Notes under the pieces: generated by a model
What the model was told of the DNA's origin: nothing
The model's input: only the letters and a program-made list of their open reading frames with translations
The model's database searches: none
Program-made: the position numbers and the translations under genes
Shown here: positions 18,571-26,722 of the stretch, one piece after another
Numbering within the stretch: the first letter of the stretch is position 1
Layout: the number at the start of each line of letters is the position of its first letter
Assembly (NCBI RefSeq): GCF_947500065.1
Contig: NZ_CANMQT010000007.1
Coordinates: 210,553 to 274,552, forward strand
DNA: 64,000 bases
Reading direction: 5' to 3'
Origin: an uncultured Aquimarina sp.
GTDB lineage: Bacteria; Bacteroidota; Bacteroidia; Flavobacteriales; Flavobacteriaceae

Positions 18571-20757
18571 TTATAGTTCTTTGATTTTCTTTAATTTATT
18601 CTTCCAGACCTGAAGACTTTCCTTATGCTTTCCTATGTTTTTACGTACTTCAATTACTAATGGATTATTATCATCCGCATGTTTGAAGAATTGCAGATTA
18701 TTTTCTAGCTGTCGAATTTCATTATGAACCTCTTCAATCTTTTTACGAATGAAATTTTGTTCGTTTCTAAGTGCTCGATCATCAGATTGACTAGCTAAGG
18801 AGTTAAGTTTGTTTTCGTACTTGATCATTTCTGTTTCTTGTCGACTAAGGTTTAGTTGTTCAAAAAAACCATCCAAGACTTTGTTATAATCAGAATCGAT
18901 ATTACGTTTTTTATAAGGTACTCTACCTATGGCTTTCCAAGTACTAATATTTTCTTTAATAGTGTCAAGATCATTTTTAGTATCACCGGTTAACTTTAGC
19001 TCTTTTAATGCTTCGATATGTGCTAATTTTTTCTCGTAAGCTACAACTTCTTCTTTATTAGCTTCATTTTTCTCGGCATGAATACGATCAAAATAAGAGT
19101 TACAAGCATCTTTGAATCTTTTCCAGATTCGATCACTATCCTTACGAGGTACGTGACCAATTTTTTTCCAATCAGCTTGAATTTTTTTCATTAAAGGAGT
19201 GGTGACAGAAAAATCATCACTATCCTTATTATCTTCAGCAATTTTGATGAGTTCCATTTTCTTATTCAGATTTTCGAACTGATCTTTTTTAAGACTCTTA
19301 TAGAAGGCATTTTTATTCCTATTAAAATCTCTTACGGCGCCTTTAAACTGACTCCAAGTGTCTTCGTTAGCATTAGAAGGTACTTTTCCAGCTTTAAAAA
19401 ACTCTTCTCTTAAGGCTTCTATATCTTTTATTTTTTGTTGCCAACCTCCATGATTCTTAGGGTGTTCAGAAGCAACTTCAATAATTTTGGCAATGATTTC
19501 TTGTTTTACTTCCAGGTTTTTTTCATAAACCTTGTCCTGCACTTTAAAAAACTGTTGACGATTTTCATGAATCTGCTTGGTTAGCGCACTAAATTTTTCC
19601 CAGATAGGTTCTCTATATTCTTTGGCAACAGGTCCCAAATCTTCTTTCCACATTTTATGAAGAATTTGCAACTCCCTAAATGCTCTATTTACGTCCGTTT
19701 CCTGAGCTAATTCTGTAGCACGTTCAATAATTTTAAGTTTCTGTTCTAGATTATGTTTAAAATCAAGATCTCTAAAATCTCTGTTTAGATGCAGAAAATC
19801 ATAAAAATTTTCTGTGTGATGGTGGTATGTGTTCCAAACTGTATTGTATTTGTCTCTAGGAATTGGTCCAGCATTATGCCATCTTTCTTTAATTTCTTTA
19901 AAGTGATTGTATGTAGTGTTTATGTTCTCTTCTACATTTAATAGTCCTTTTAATTCTTCAATGATATCTAATCTCTTCTGCAGATTTGCCTGAAGATCTT
20001 TTTTAAGGTTTTGATAGTAAGCGTTTCTTTTTTCTTTGTAATCAAAGTAAACAGAATTAAATTCTTTTTTAAGAGGAGTAGAGTAATAGAAGTCAATAAT
20101 ATCTCCACCATCCGCTAAGAATTCATCTTTTTTCTGTTCTACTTCTTCATTGAATTTGGCATTAAACTCCGTCTTTATTTCTTCTACGTGTTCTTTGATC
20201 GCCTGTGTTTTCTCACTTTTTATCAAATGACGTAATTCAGATATGAGTTCATCTTTACTCATTGCATGATAATCTTTCTTTTCGATATCATGACGTTCTA
20301 ATTTGCTTTCATCCTCACTATCTTTAGCGACAGCTTCATCCATTTCATTTATAACCTCATTATCAACATCTGTAGTTGTTTTCTCTTCTTCAATATTTGG
20401 CGAATCTGGTTTGTCAGTTGATTCTTCAGAGAGATTACTTTCATCAATAGATTCTTTTACCTCAGAAGCGTCCTCATTTTGAATCTCATTATCAGGCTCT
20501 TCAGCGGTTATAGTAGTTTCTTTTTCTACCTCAATATTTGGTGCATTTTCATTAGCAGCAGATTCTTCAGCAGGAATGCTGTCCTTCACAGTTTCTTCTA
20601 AGTTAGCGTTTTCTTCAGGTGTACTATCCTTAGATTCTTGTGGTACAGAATTAGATTCAGGAATTTCAGAAATAGAATTTTCTGATGTTTCCTCTATAGA
20701 TTTTATCTTATTCTCTTTATTTCCATCTGCCTTAGGCAGGTTATCGTGTGTGGACAT
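18571..20757 (-). CDS. DUF349-repeat protein with acidic N-terminal region
   Basis: 728 residues. The first ~165 are a low-complexity stretch rich in Glu, Asp, Ser and Asn, presumably disordered. From about 215 to 610 there are five DUF349 repeats, each with a W/F-(K/H)-x(2)-G-x-(V/I/L)-(P/A) type core: 'RWHNAGPIP', 'MWKEDLGPVA', 'EFFKAGKVP', 'DWKKIGHVP', 'TWKAIGRVP'. A C-terminal coiled coil ends 'VWKNKLKKIKEL'. DUF349 proteins are widespread in Bacteroidota and their biochemical role is not settled. No signal peptide, so cytoplasmic. Family identification is firm, function unknown. Confidence 0.9.
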   Translation of the reverse strand: MSTHDNLPKADGNKENKIKSIEETSENSISEIPESNSVPQESKDSTPEENANLEETVKDSIPAEESAANENAPNIEVEKETTITAEEPDNEIQNEDASEVKESIDESNLSEESTDKPDSPNIEEEKTTTDVDNEVINEMDEAVAKDSEDESKLERHDIEKKDYHAMSKDELISELRHLIKSEKTQAIKEHVEEIKTEFNAKFNEEVEQKKDEFLADGGDIIDFYYSTPLKKEFNSVYFDYKEKRNAYYQNLKKDLQANLQKRLDIIEELKGLLNVEENINTTYNHFKEIKERWHNAGPIPRDKYNTVWNTYHHHTENFYDFLHLNRDFRDLDFKHNLEQKLKIIERATELAQETDVNRAFRELQILHKMWKEDLGPVAKEYREPIWEKFSALTKQIHENRQQFFKVQDKVYEKNLEVKQEIIAKIIEVASEHPKNHGGWQQKIKDIEALREEFFKAGKVPSNANEDTWSQFKGAVRDFNRNKNAFYKSLKKDQFENLNKKMELIKIAEDNKDSDDFSVTTPLMKKIQADWKKIGHVPRKDSDRIWKRFKDACNSYFDRIHAEKNEANKEEVVAYEKKLAHIEALKELKLTGDTKNDLDTIKENISTWKAIGRVPYKKRNIDSDYNKVLDGFFEQLNLSRQETEMIKYENKLNSLASQSDDRALRNEQNFIRKKIEEVHNEIRQLENNLQFFKHADDNNPLVIEVRKNIGKHKESLQVWKNKLKKIKEL

Positions 20758-20895
20758 TATATAAAATGTTTTTGTTTGTCTGAGGTTAAGGATTGACTAA
20801 GATACTAACATCTTATATAAACTCAAAGCAAAAGGAAGGTTTTAGGAATTACTTAAGTAAGATCCTTTGTGTAATTTTATGTCTTAAAAAGAATA

Positions 20896-21624
20896 TTATA
20901 AATTCCAGATTTCCCAAGATTTCTCTGCTTGTAAAATTAGCATATTCAATCCATTAGATGTTGTAGCCCCTTTTTGCTTTCCTTTTTTCATAAAGGTAGT
21001 TTCTTCTGGATTATAGATAAGATCATACAAAACATGATTGTCACTTAGGTATTCATATGGAATATCAGGATGATTTTCTGTATTTGGATGGGTGCCTAAA
21101 GGAGTGCAATTAATAATTAGCTTATAGTTTTTTACGATATCCTCATCGAGATCATGGTAACTAAATTCTTTAAAATCAGGATTTCGAGAAACAAAGACGT
21201 ATTCAATATTTAACTTATTTAATGCATAAGCGATCGCTTTTGATGCTCCGCCGGTTCCTAGAATTAGTGCTTTTTTAATTGTTTTATTAAGCAGTGGTTT
21301 TAGAGATTCTGTAAAACCGTAGTAATCACTATTATAACCTTTTAACGTACCATCATTTTCAAACTTAATTACATTCACTGCCCCAATTTCTTTGGCAACA
21401 GGATCTAATGTATCTAGATATGGAATAACCTCTTCTTTATAAGGGATCGTTACATTCATTCCCTTTATATCCGTACTTTGTACGATAGTTTTTAGTTCCT
21501 CTATTCTTTCAAGATCAAAATTCTGATACTGGCAATTTAGTTGTTCTTTTTGGAATTTATTAGAGAAGAAGTTTCTGGAAAAAGAATAACCTATATCTCT
21601 TCCCAGTAATCCGAATATGTTCAT
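20896..21624 (-). CDS. aroE: Shikimate dehydrogenase
   Basis: About 242 residues from the ATG at 21622-21624, which overlaps the stop of the upstream DUF368 gene as ATGA. The frame stays open 15 codons further, but homologues start at 'MNIFGLLGRDIGYSFS'. Visible features: substrate site 'GYSFSRNFF', 'GMNVTIPYKE' with the catalytic Lys, 'AVNVIKF', 'GYNSDYYGF', NADP-binding 'LILGTGGASKAIAY', and 'INCTPLGTHP'. It reduces 3-dehydroshikimate to shikimate in aromatic amino acid synthesis. The 4-base overlap indicates translational coupling with the transporter gene. Confidence 0.93.
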   Translation of the reverse strand: MNIFGLLGRDIGYSFSRNFFSNKFQKEQLNCQYQNFDLERIEELKTIVQSTDIKGMNVTIPYKEEVIPYLDTLDPVAKEIGAVNVIKFENDGTLKGYNSDYYGFTESLKPLLNKTIKKALILGTGGASKAIAYALNKLNIEYVFVSRNPDFKEFSYHDLDEDIVKNYKLIINCTPLGTHPNTENHPDIPYEYLSDNHVLYDLIYNPEETTFMKKGKQKGATTSNGLNMLILQAEKSWEIWNL

Positions 21625-22649
21625 TTTGGTTTGGTTTTTAAAGTTCTTTCGCCATACCATTCTAACCATAAAACAATGGCAATACCAACTAATATAAAAA
21701 AGAATGCTATGTATGTTGGTGCTAATGTTAGATCAGGGAGATAACGATCATAATTGTCAAGAATAGGATTACCTTGCGCGTCAATTAAAATTTCTCCTAA
21801 CTCATTTTGTTTATACATTTTATATTTCCAAGGCCAAACAACACCGAGAGATCCTGTAATAAAGCCAATAATAGCAGCAAAGGTTGCATTTTTATAATGC
21901 TTCAATACATAACCTAAAAAATGTGATAATGTTACTAAGCCGGTAATAGAGCCTAGACTGAATACAACAAGGACTTTAAGCAATCGTATTCTTTTAGCGT
22001 TTTCCATAAAAGATAAATCCCATTGGACTAGGTCTGCAATAGTATCATATAAGGCATTCACAGCATCTACTAATAATAATACATAATTTCCAAAGAGTAT
22101 AAGGATAAATGAACCAGATAATCCAGGTAATGTCATGCCAGAAACACCAACGATACCGCAGAAAAACACAAAAAATAAATTATCATTTTCTCTAGCGGGT
22201 TCTAATAAACTGATACTTATTCCTACTATTGTTCCTATAATAATAAAGCAAATATTACGTCTGCTCCAGTCATCAAAATCTTTTACTATGTAATATATAG
22301 AGCCTATGATCATACCAAAAAAAGCAGCCCAAACATATAATTCATAATGGATAATCAGGAAATCCAGGATTTTGGAAACACTAAAATAGCTGATTAGCAT
22401 TCCTAAGATTAATAGTGCTAAAAAACGACCATTTATATATTGCCAAAAACTCTTAAATCTAAAGTTGATAAGGAGTTTAAATGCTTTAAGGTTTACTTTC
22501 TGTAAGGAATAGATGAATTCTTCGTAAAAACCAGCAACGAATGCAACAACACCTCCAGATACACCAGGCACTTTATTAGCTGCTCCCATAGCCAAACCTT
22601 TAATGACTAAAAAAAACTTATCGCTAAACGTTCTGATGTTTTCTGCCAT
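21621..22649 (-). CDS. DUF368 membrane protein, PopT-type undecaprenyl-phosphate transporter (second of tandem pair)
   Basis: 342 residues, polytopic. Two copies of the family motif are visible: 'GAANKVPGVSGGVVAF' near the N-terminus and 'LPGLSGSFILIL' in the middle, consistent with an inverted-repeat transporter fold. DUF368 proteins (PopT) have been shown in other bacteria to return undecaprenyl phosphate across the inner membrane for envelope polymer synthesis. It lies 3 bases after its tandem paralogue and overlaps aroE by 4 bases. The C-terminal loop carries an inserted 'KYKMYKQNELGEILIDAQGNP' like segment, also present in variant form in the neighbour. Confidence 0.9.
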   Translation of the reverse strand: MAENIRTFSDKFFLVIKGLAMGAANKVPGVSGGVVAFVAGFYEEFIYSLQKVNLKAFKLLINFRFKSFWQYINGRFLALLILGMLISYFSVSKILDFLIIHYELYVWAAFFGMIIGSIYYIVKDFDDWSRRNICFIIIGTIVGISISLLEPARENDNLFFVFFCGIVGVSGMTLPGLSGSFILILFGNYVLLLVDAVNALYDTIADLVQWDLSFMENAKRIRLLKVLVVFSLGSITGLVTLSHFLGYVLKHYKNATFAAIIGFITGSLGVVWPWKYKMYKQNELGEILIDAQGNPILDNYDRYLPDLTLAPTYIAFFFILVGIAIVLWLEWYGERTLKTKPK

Positions 22650-22652
22650 ATA

Positions 22653-23618
22653 TTAATTATCTTTTCTTGTTGCGAGACGCTCTAATATAAGAATTAATAG
22701 AAAACCAACAGACACAAAAAGTAGTACCCAAATGATTCTAGGGTCTCCATCAAAATTTGTAGGTAATATGCTTTTTTCTATAAAAGGAACTTGCGCACCT
22801 TCAGAATTTGTTCTCCAGGATACTACTTTTTTCCAAGGCCATAGCTTATTAAGAGATCCGATCATAAAACCTGTAAGTAAAGCTAAAGTGATATTTTTAT
22901 GTTTACTGAACATCCAATTTAATACTTTAGAAAATAATTTTAGACCAGCAATAGCCCCAATAGCAATAATTAGAATTTTATAAAAAGCTTGCCATATCAT
23001 CTCAAAATTCATGGTTGTTAACCCTTCTCTAAATTGATTAAGAATACCAATAAAGGTTTCATAAGCTCCTAGAATTAATAAAATGAATGCTCCTGAAACA
23101 CCTGGTAAAATCATTGCGATAATTGCAATAAAACCGCAAAAAAGTAAATACCAAAGGCTTTCTGGCGATGCCATTGGTTCTGCGATAGTCACAAAATATG
23201 AAATGACAGCTGCTATAATTATACTAAGAAAAACTTTGAGATTCCAGGAAGTTATTTGTTTACCAATATACAGGATACTTGCTAGTACTAATCCAAAGAA
23301 AAACGACCAGAGTAATAGTGGTTCGTTATGCAAAAGCCATTTAATTATTTTAGCTAGAGAAAGAATACTTATCGCTATGCCCATAAACAGCGCTAACAAA
23401 AACGAAAGATTATATTTTTTCCAGGCATTGCCAAATCCCTCGTTTTTCCATTCTTTGAAAAAATTAAGATCTAAGGCGTTAATTGTAGAAATGAGTTCTT
23501 CGTATATTCCTGAGATGAAAGCTATAGTTCCTCCTGAAACACCAGGAACAACATCCGCAGCTCCCATAGCAATTCCTTTTAGAGAAATTACTAAGTAGTC
23601 CTTAAGACTTCGTTGCAT
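22653..23618 (-). CDS. DUF368 membrane protein, PopT-type undecaprenyl-phosphate transporter (first of tandem pair)
   Basis: 321 residues, about eight hydrophobic segments. Motifs are 'GAADVVPGVSGGTIAF' near residue 20 and 'LPGVSGAFILLIL' mid-protein. Same family as the gene 3 bases downstream, and the two align end to end including the 'GSLNKLWPWKKV' / 'GSLGVVWPWKYK' region before the last loop. The identity of the pair as polyprenyl-phosphate transporters is known for the family; why two copies are kept, and whether they work together as a heteromer, is not shown by the sequence. Confidence 0.9.
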   Translation of the reverse strand: MQRSLKDYLVISLKGIAMGAADVVPGVSGGTIAFISGIYEELISTINALDLNFFKEWKNEGFGNAWKKYNLSFLLALFMGIAISILSLAKIIKWLLHNEPLLLWSFFFGLVLASILYIGKQITSWNLKVFLSIIIAAVISYFVTIAEPMASPESLWYLLFCGFIAIIAMILPGVSGAFILLILGAYETFIGILNQFREGLTTMNFEMIWQAFYKILIIAIGAIAGLKLFSKVLNWMFSKHKNITLALLTGFMIGSLNKLWPWKKVVSWRTNSEGAQVPFIEKSILPTNFDGDPRIIWVLLFVSVGFLLILILERLATRKDN

Positions 23619-23700
23619 TCTTTTTAGTTTAGCAATTGTTATACAAACAAATGTATGTATTTTTTGATTTAAAGTATGCTGTTATTTTTAGGAAATATTA

Positions 23701-25098
23701 CTACGCTTTATATTCGGAAATGATATTTTGAACCAATGTAAGATTAAATATTGGTTCGAATAACTCTTCCAAAACAATTGTATATTCTATATCTAAGGCG
23801 AGTGCTTTTCTAAGATGGAACTCTCCTTTGTCGTATTCTTGTTTTTCGTAGTGTAATCCTGCTAGTCTATATTGAACTTCTGCATTTTCTGGATAAAATT
23901 CTATAGCCTGATTCATATTTTGAATGGCTGCATCCGATTCTCCAATAAATTTTAAGATATCAGATCGATTAAGCCAGGTTTCTAGTTCATAGTTACCTAA
24001 TTCTAAAGCTTTTCTGTATCCACGTTCTGCTTCTTCAAAGAAAGCTAATCTGTTATTGATTTTAGCATAACGTTTCCAATACAATACATTTTCGGCATCA
24101 ATACTTATTGCCTTATTAGTGTAGTATAATGCTTTTTGATAGTTGCGTTTCCGCATATAGAAATCCGTAATTGCAATCCAACCTTTATCCAATAATGGAT
24201 CTTCATGAACGGTTTTAGAGAAATGTTGAATAGCCAGATCATCGCTACCCAATTTTTCAAAACATTTTCCTATTCTTAATAAAGCAAAAGAAGTGGGGTC
24301 ATCTAGTTCTAATGTGATTCGATAATTTTCTATCGCTTCGTTATAGCGTTTTAGTTTTTCTAATACTTTTCCTTTTTCTAGATAGGCTCCGATAAAATAT
24401 TCATCACTGATGATTGCAAAATCAAAAGCGGCTAAGGCCTTTTTGTAATCTTTAAGGTCAAAATATTGTTTACCTACCTGATGCCAGGCAACTTCGCAAT
24501 ATGGATTCTTGTCCAAAAACATATTGAGATATGTAATAGCCTCTTCGTGTTGTTCTAAGAAGTCAAAACAATATATAATATTATATAACGCAGAGTAATC
24601 TTGATTATCACTTTCGAGACATCTCATGAAGTTTACTTTTGCATTTTCGAAATCATCCATAAAAAGATATTCCATTCCGATCAGGGAGTAGACATCAGCT
24701 TCATCCGCTGTATACTGTAGCGCTGTGCTCAATAATTCAATCGCTTTTATATGATCATTCTGCTTAGAAAGAATATTCGCTTTTTGGATGTATATTTCTT
24801 CATTTTCAGGTTCTAAAGCATGAAGCTGAACTAGAAGATTATTAGCTTTATCTAAACGATCTTCAAAAACAAGAATTTCGACTTGCAGTAGTTTTAAATT
24901 TACAGAAGATGGATGCTGGGAAAGTCCTAAAGAAATTGCCTTTTTTGCTTTAGCTATTTTTCCGTTTTCCAAATAGTGATGAATAATAGATTCGAACTCA
25001 TCAGAATCAAAAAACTTTACATCATTAGATCTCAACATAGACTCGTATCGAGTAATTGAGAAATTATTTTCTTCGAATTCGTCGTGGTTAAATTTCAT
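23701..25098 (-). CDS. Cytoplasmic TPR-repeat protein
   Basis: 465 residues built almost entirely of tetratricopeptide repeats, about ten of them (for example 'VNLKLLQVEILVFEDRLDKANNLLVQL', 'EVAWHQVGKQYFDLKDYKKALAAFDFAI', 'AEVQYRLAGLHYEKQEYDKGEFHLRKAL'). No signal peptide or membrane segment, so it probably acts in the cytoplasm as a protein-binding scaffold. It starts 'MKFNHDEFEENNF' and stands alone with 328 bases upstream. It is conserved in Flavobacteriia from memory, but I cannot name a partner. Confidence 0.85.
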   Translation of the reverse strand: MKFNHDEFEENNFSITRYESMLRSNDVKFFDSDEFESIIHHYLENGKIAKAKKAISLGLSQHPSSVNLKLLQVEILVFEDRLDKANNLLVQLHALEPENEEIYIQKANILSKQNDHIKAIELLSTALQYTADEADVYSLIGMEYLFMDDFENAKVNFMRCLESDNQDYSALYNIIYCFDFLEQHEEAITYLNMFLDKNPYCEVAWHQVGKQYFDLKDYKKALAAFDFAIISDEYFIGAYLEKGKVLEKLKRYNEAIENYRITLELDDPTSFALLRIGKCFEKLGSDDLAIQHFSKTVHEDPLLDKGWIAITDFYMRKRNYQKALYYTNKAISIDAENVLYWKRYAKINNRLAFFEEAERGYRKALELGNYELETWLNRSDILKFIGESDAAIQNMNQAIEFYPENAEVQYRLAGLHYEKQEYDKGEFHLRKALALDIEYTIVLEELFEPIFNLTLVQNIISEYKA

Positions 25099-25426
25099 AC
25101 ACGTTGATTAAAGATGCTCTGTAAATCATAAATGTGCTGTATACCTATTTTGTTTTCCCCAACAAGCAAGAGTCGTACAAAACACCATTACTTAATTTAT
25201 TTTAGCATTATTGATTTCCTCTGTATTAAAATTACAAATGAAATAGCATGATACTACTTCAGAAATCAATTGTTTTTAACAAACTAATTAACAAAATGTG
25301 TACCATTAATAATTAATGGATTAGCATTTTGTAATATTATAAGCCGTGAAATACTATTGAATGTGTGATATGGTAAGATAGTCTACTAAAGGTAAGGGTT
25401 TTAGATGAATTAATCACTATGATTAT
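25099..25426. other. Gene-free interval
   Basis: 328 bases, AT-rich, between the aminotransferase stop and the TPR gene start (both - strand). It contains only the nested inverted repeat at 25291-25332. No promoter box is convincing. Confidence 0.6.
25291..25332. repeat. Nested inverted repeat
   Basis: Outer arms ACAAAATG (25291-25298) and CATTTTGT (25325-25332) enclose inner arms CCATTAAT and ATTAATGG (25303-25310, 25312-25319). Both pairs are perfect. It sits 95 bases after the aminotransferase stop and could act as its transcript end, though no T-run follows. Confidence 0.5.
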
Positions 25427-26617
25427 TCAGGTTTTTATAGCTTCAATCTCGTGTAGTACATCCATAATGATCTGACATCCTTCTTTGATTTCTTCTTCAG
25501 AAATCGTCAAAGGAGGTGTAATACGTACTGCTTTTGGTTCAAAAAGTAACCAAAAAAGGATTAATCCTTTGTCTTGACATCTTAAAACAATTTCATTTGT
25601 GATTTCTGCAGAAGGAGTTATAAAAGCTAACATTAACCCAATACCTCTGATTTCTTTTATTAATGGATGTACGAGTAGTGATCTGAACAGTTTTTCTTTT
25701 TTTAGAGTTGCTGCCATTAAGTCACCTTCGGTAATTTCCTGTAATGTTGCCAAAGAGGCAGCCGCAATTACCGGATTACCTCCAAATGTAGTAATATGAC
25801 CAAGTTTAGGGTTGTCTTGTAGTTGATCCATCATCTTAGAGGAAGCTGTAAAAGCGCCAACGGGTAATCCACCTCCCATTCCTTTACCCATAACGACAAT
25901 ATCGGGAGTCATTTCATAATTCTGAAATCCGAATAATTTTCCTGTACGTCCAAATCCGGGCTGTATTTCATCTAAAATAAGTACAGCACCTACTTTGTCA
26001 CAACGTTTCCTAACTTTTTTTAAATAATCATTTTTTGGTTCAATAAATCCTGCTCCGCCTTGTATGGTTTCGAGGATTACACCAGCTGTTTTCTCTGTAA
26101 TGAATTGTAGATCTTCTTCTTTGTTAAATGTTATAAAGGATACATCCGGAATTAATGGTCTGAAAGCTTGTTTTCTTTCTTCATATCCCATAACACTCAT
26201 AGATCCCATTGTGTTGCCATGATACGCGTATTTAGCAGCGATGATTTGACTTCTTCCAGTAACTCTTCTAGCTAATTTAAGTGAACCTTCGATTGCTTCG
26301 GTTCCCGAGTTAGTAAGATATGTTTTTTCTAAAGGATCAGGTAGGAGTGATGCCAAAAGTTTTGTGAGTTCTACAGCTGGTTTTTGGATGTATTCTCCAT
26401 ATACCATTACATGTAGATATTTATCTAGTTGTTCTTTTACAGCGTTTACAACTCTTGGATGTTTATGCCCAAGACTACAAGCGGAAACTCCTGCTACGAA
26501 ATCAAGATACTTTTTGTTATCAGTAGAAAAGATATAACTTCCTTCTGCATGAGAAATTTCCATAGCTAAAGGATGTGGTGTGGTCTGAGCCTGATATGTA
26601 AAGAAATCCTTTTTCAC
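25427..26617 (-). CDS. Class III PLP-dependent aminotransferase (ornithine/acetylornithine type)
   Basis: 396 residues, starting with GTG at 26615-26617. Fold type I signatures: 'NSGTEAIEGSLKLAR', 'AYHGNTMGSMS', 'ILDEIQPGFGRTGKLFGFQ' with the PLP-contacting Asp, 'GKGMGGGLPVGAF' with the Schiff-base Lys, and 'TTFGGNPVIAAASL'. The GTG start gives 'MKKDFFTYQAQTTPHPLAMEIS', which matches how relatives in Flavobacteriia begin. Members use amino groups from ornithine-like donors and 2-oxo acids; the exact substrate here cannot be read from sequence. It stands alone with a strong -7 box directly before the start. Confidence 0.9.
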   Translation of the reverse strand: MKKDFFTYQAQTTPHPLAMEISHAEGSYIFSTDNKKYLDFVAGVSACSLGHKHPRVVNAVKEQLDKYLHVMVYGEYIQKPAVELTKLLASLLPDPLEKTYLTNSGTEAIEGSLKLARRVTGRSQIIAAKYAYHGNTMGSMSVMGYEERKQAFRPLIPDVSFITFNKEEDLQFITEKTAGVILETIQGGAGFIEPKNDYLKKVRKRCDKVGAVLILDEIQPGFGRTGKLFGFQNYEMTPDIVVMGKGMGGGLPVGAFTASSKMMDQLQDNPKLGHITTFGGNPVIAAASLATLQEITEGDLMAATLKKEKLFRSLLVHPLIKEIRGIGLMLAFITPSAEITNEIVLRCQDKGLILFWLLFEPKAVRITPPLTISEEEIKEGCQIIMDVLHEIEAIKT

Positions 26618-26622
26618 TTTAG

Positions 26623-26630
26623 CAAAGTTA
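26623..26630 (-). promoter_or_regulatory. -7 box giving a near-leaderless aminotransferase mRNA
   Basis: TAACTTTG on the - strand matches TAnnTTTG exactly and ends 5 bases before the GTG start. Transcription would begin at or next to the start codon. I find no clear -33 box at the right distance. Confidence 0.5.
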
Positions 26631-26722
26631 AGTCAATCAAATTGGAGTTTTACTATGTTTATTTAAGAAGCGGTATCATAGAATATATTAAAAGGCTGTA
26701 GTGGATAATTACCAAATTATTT

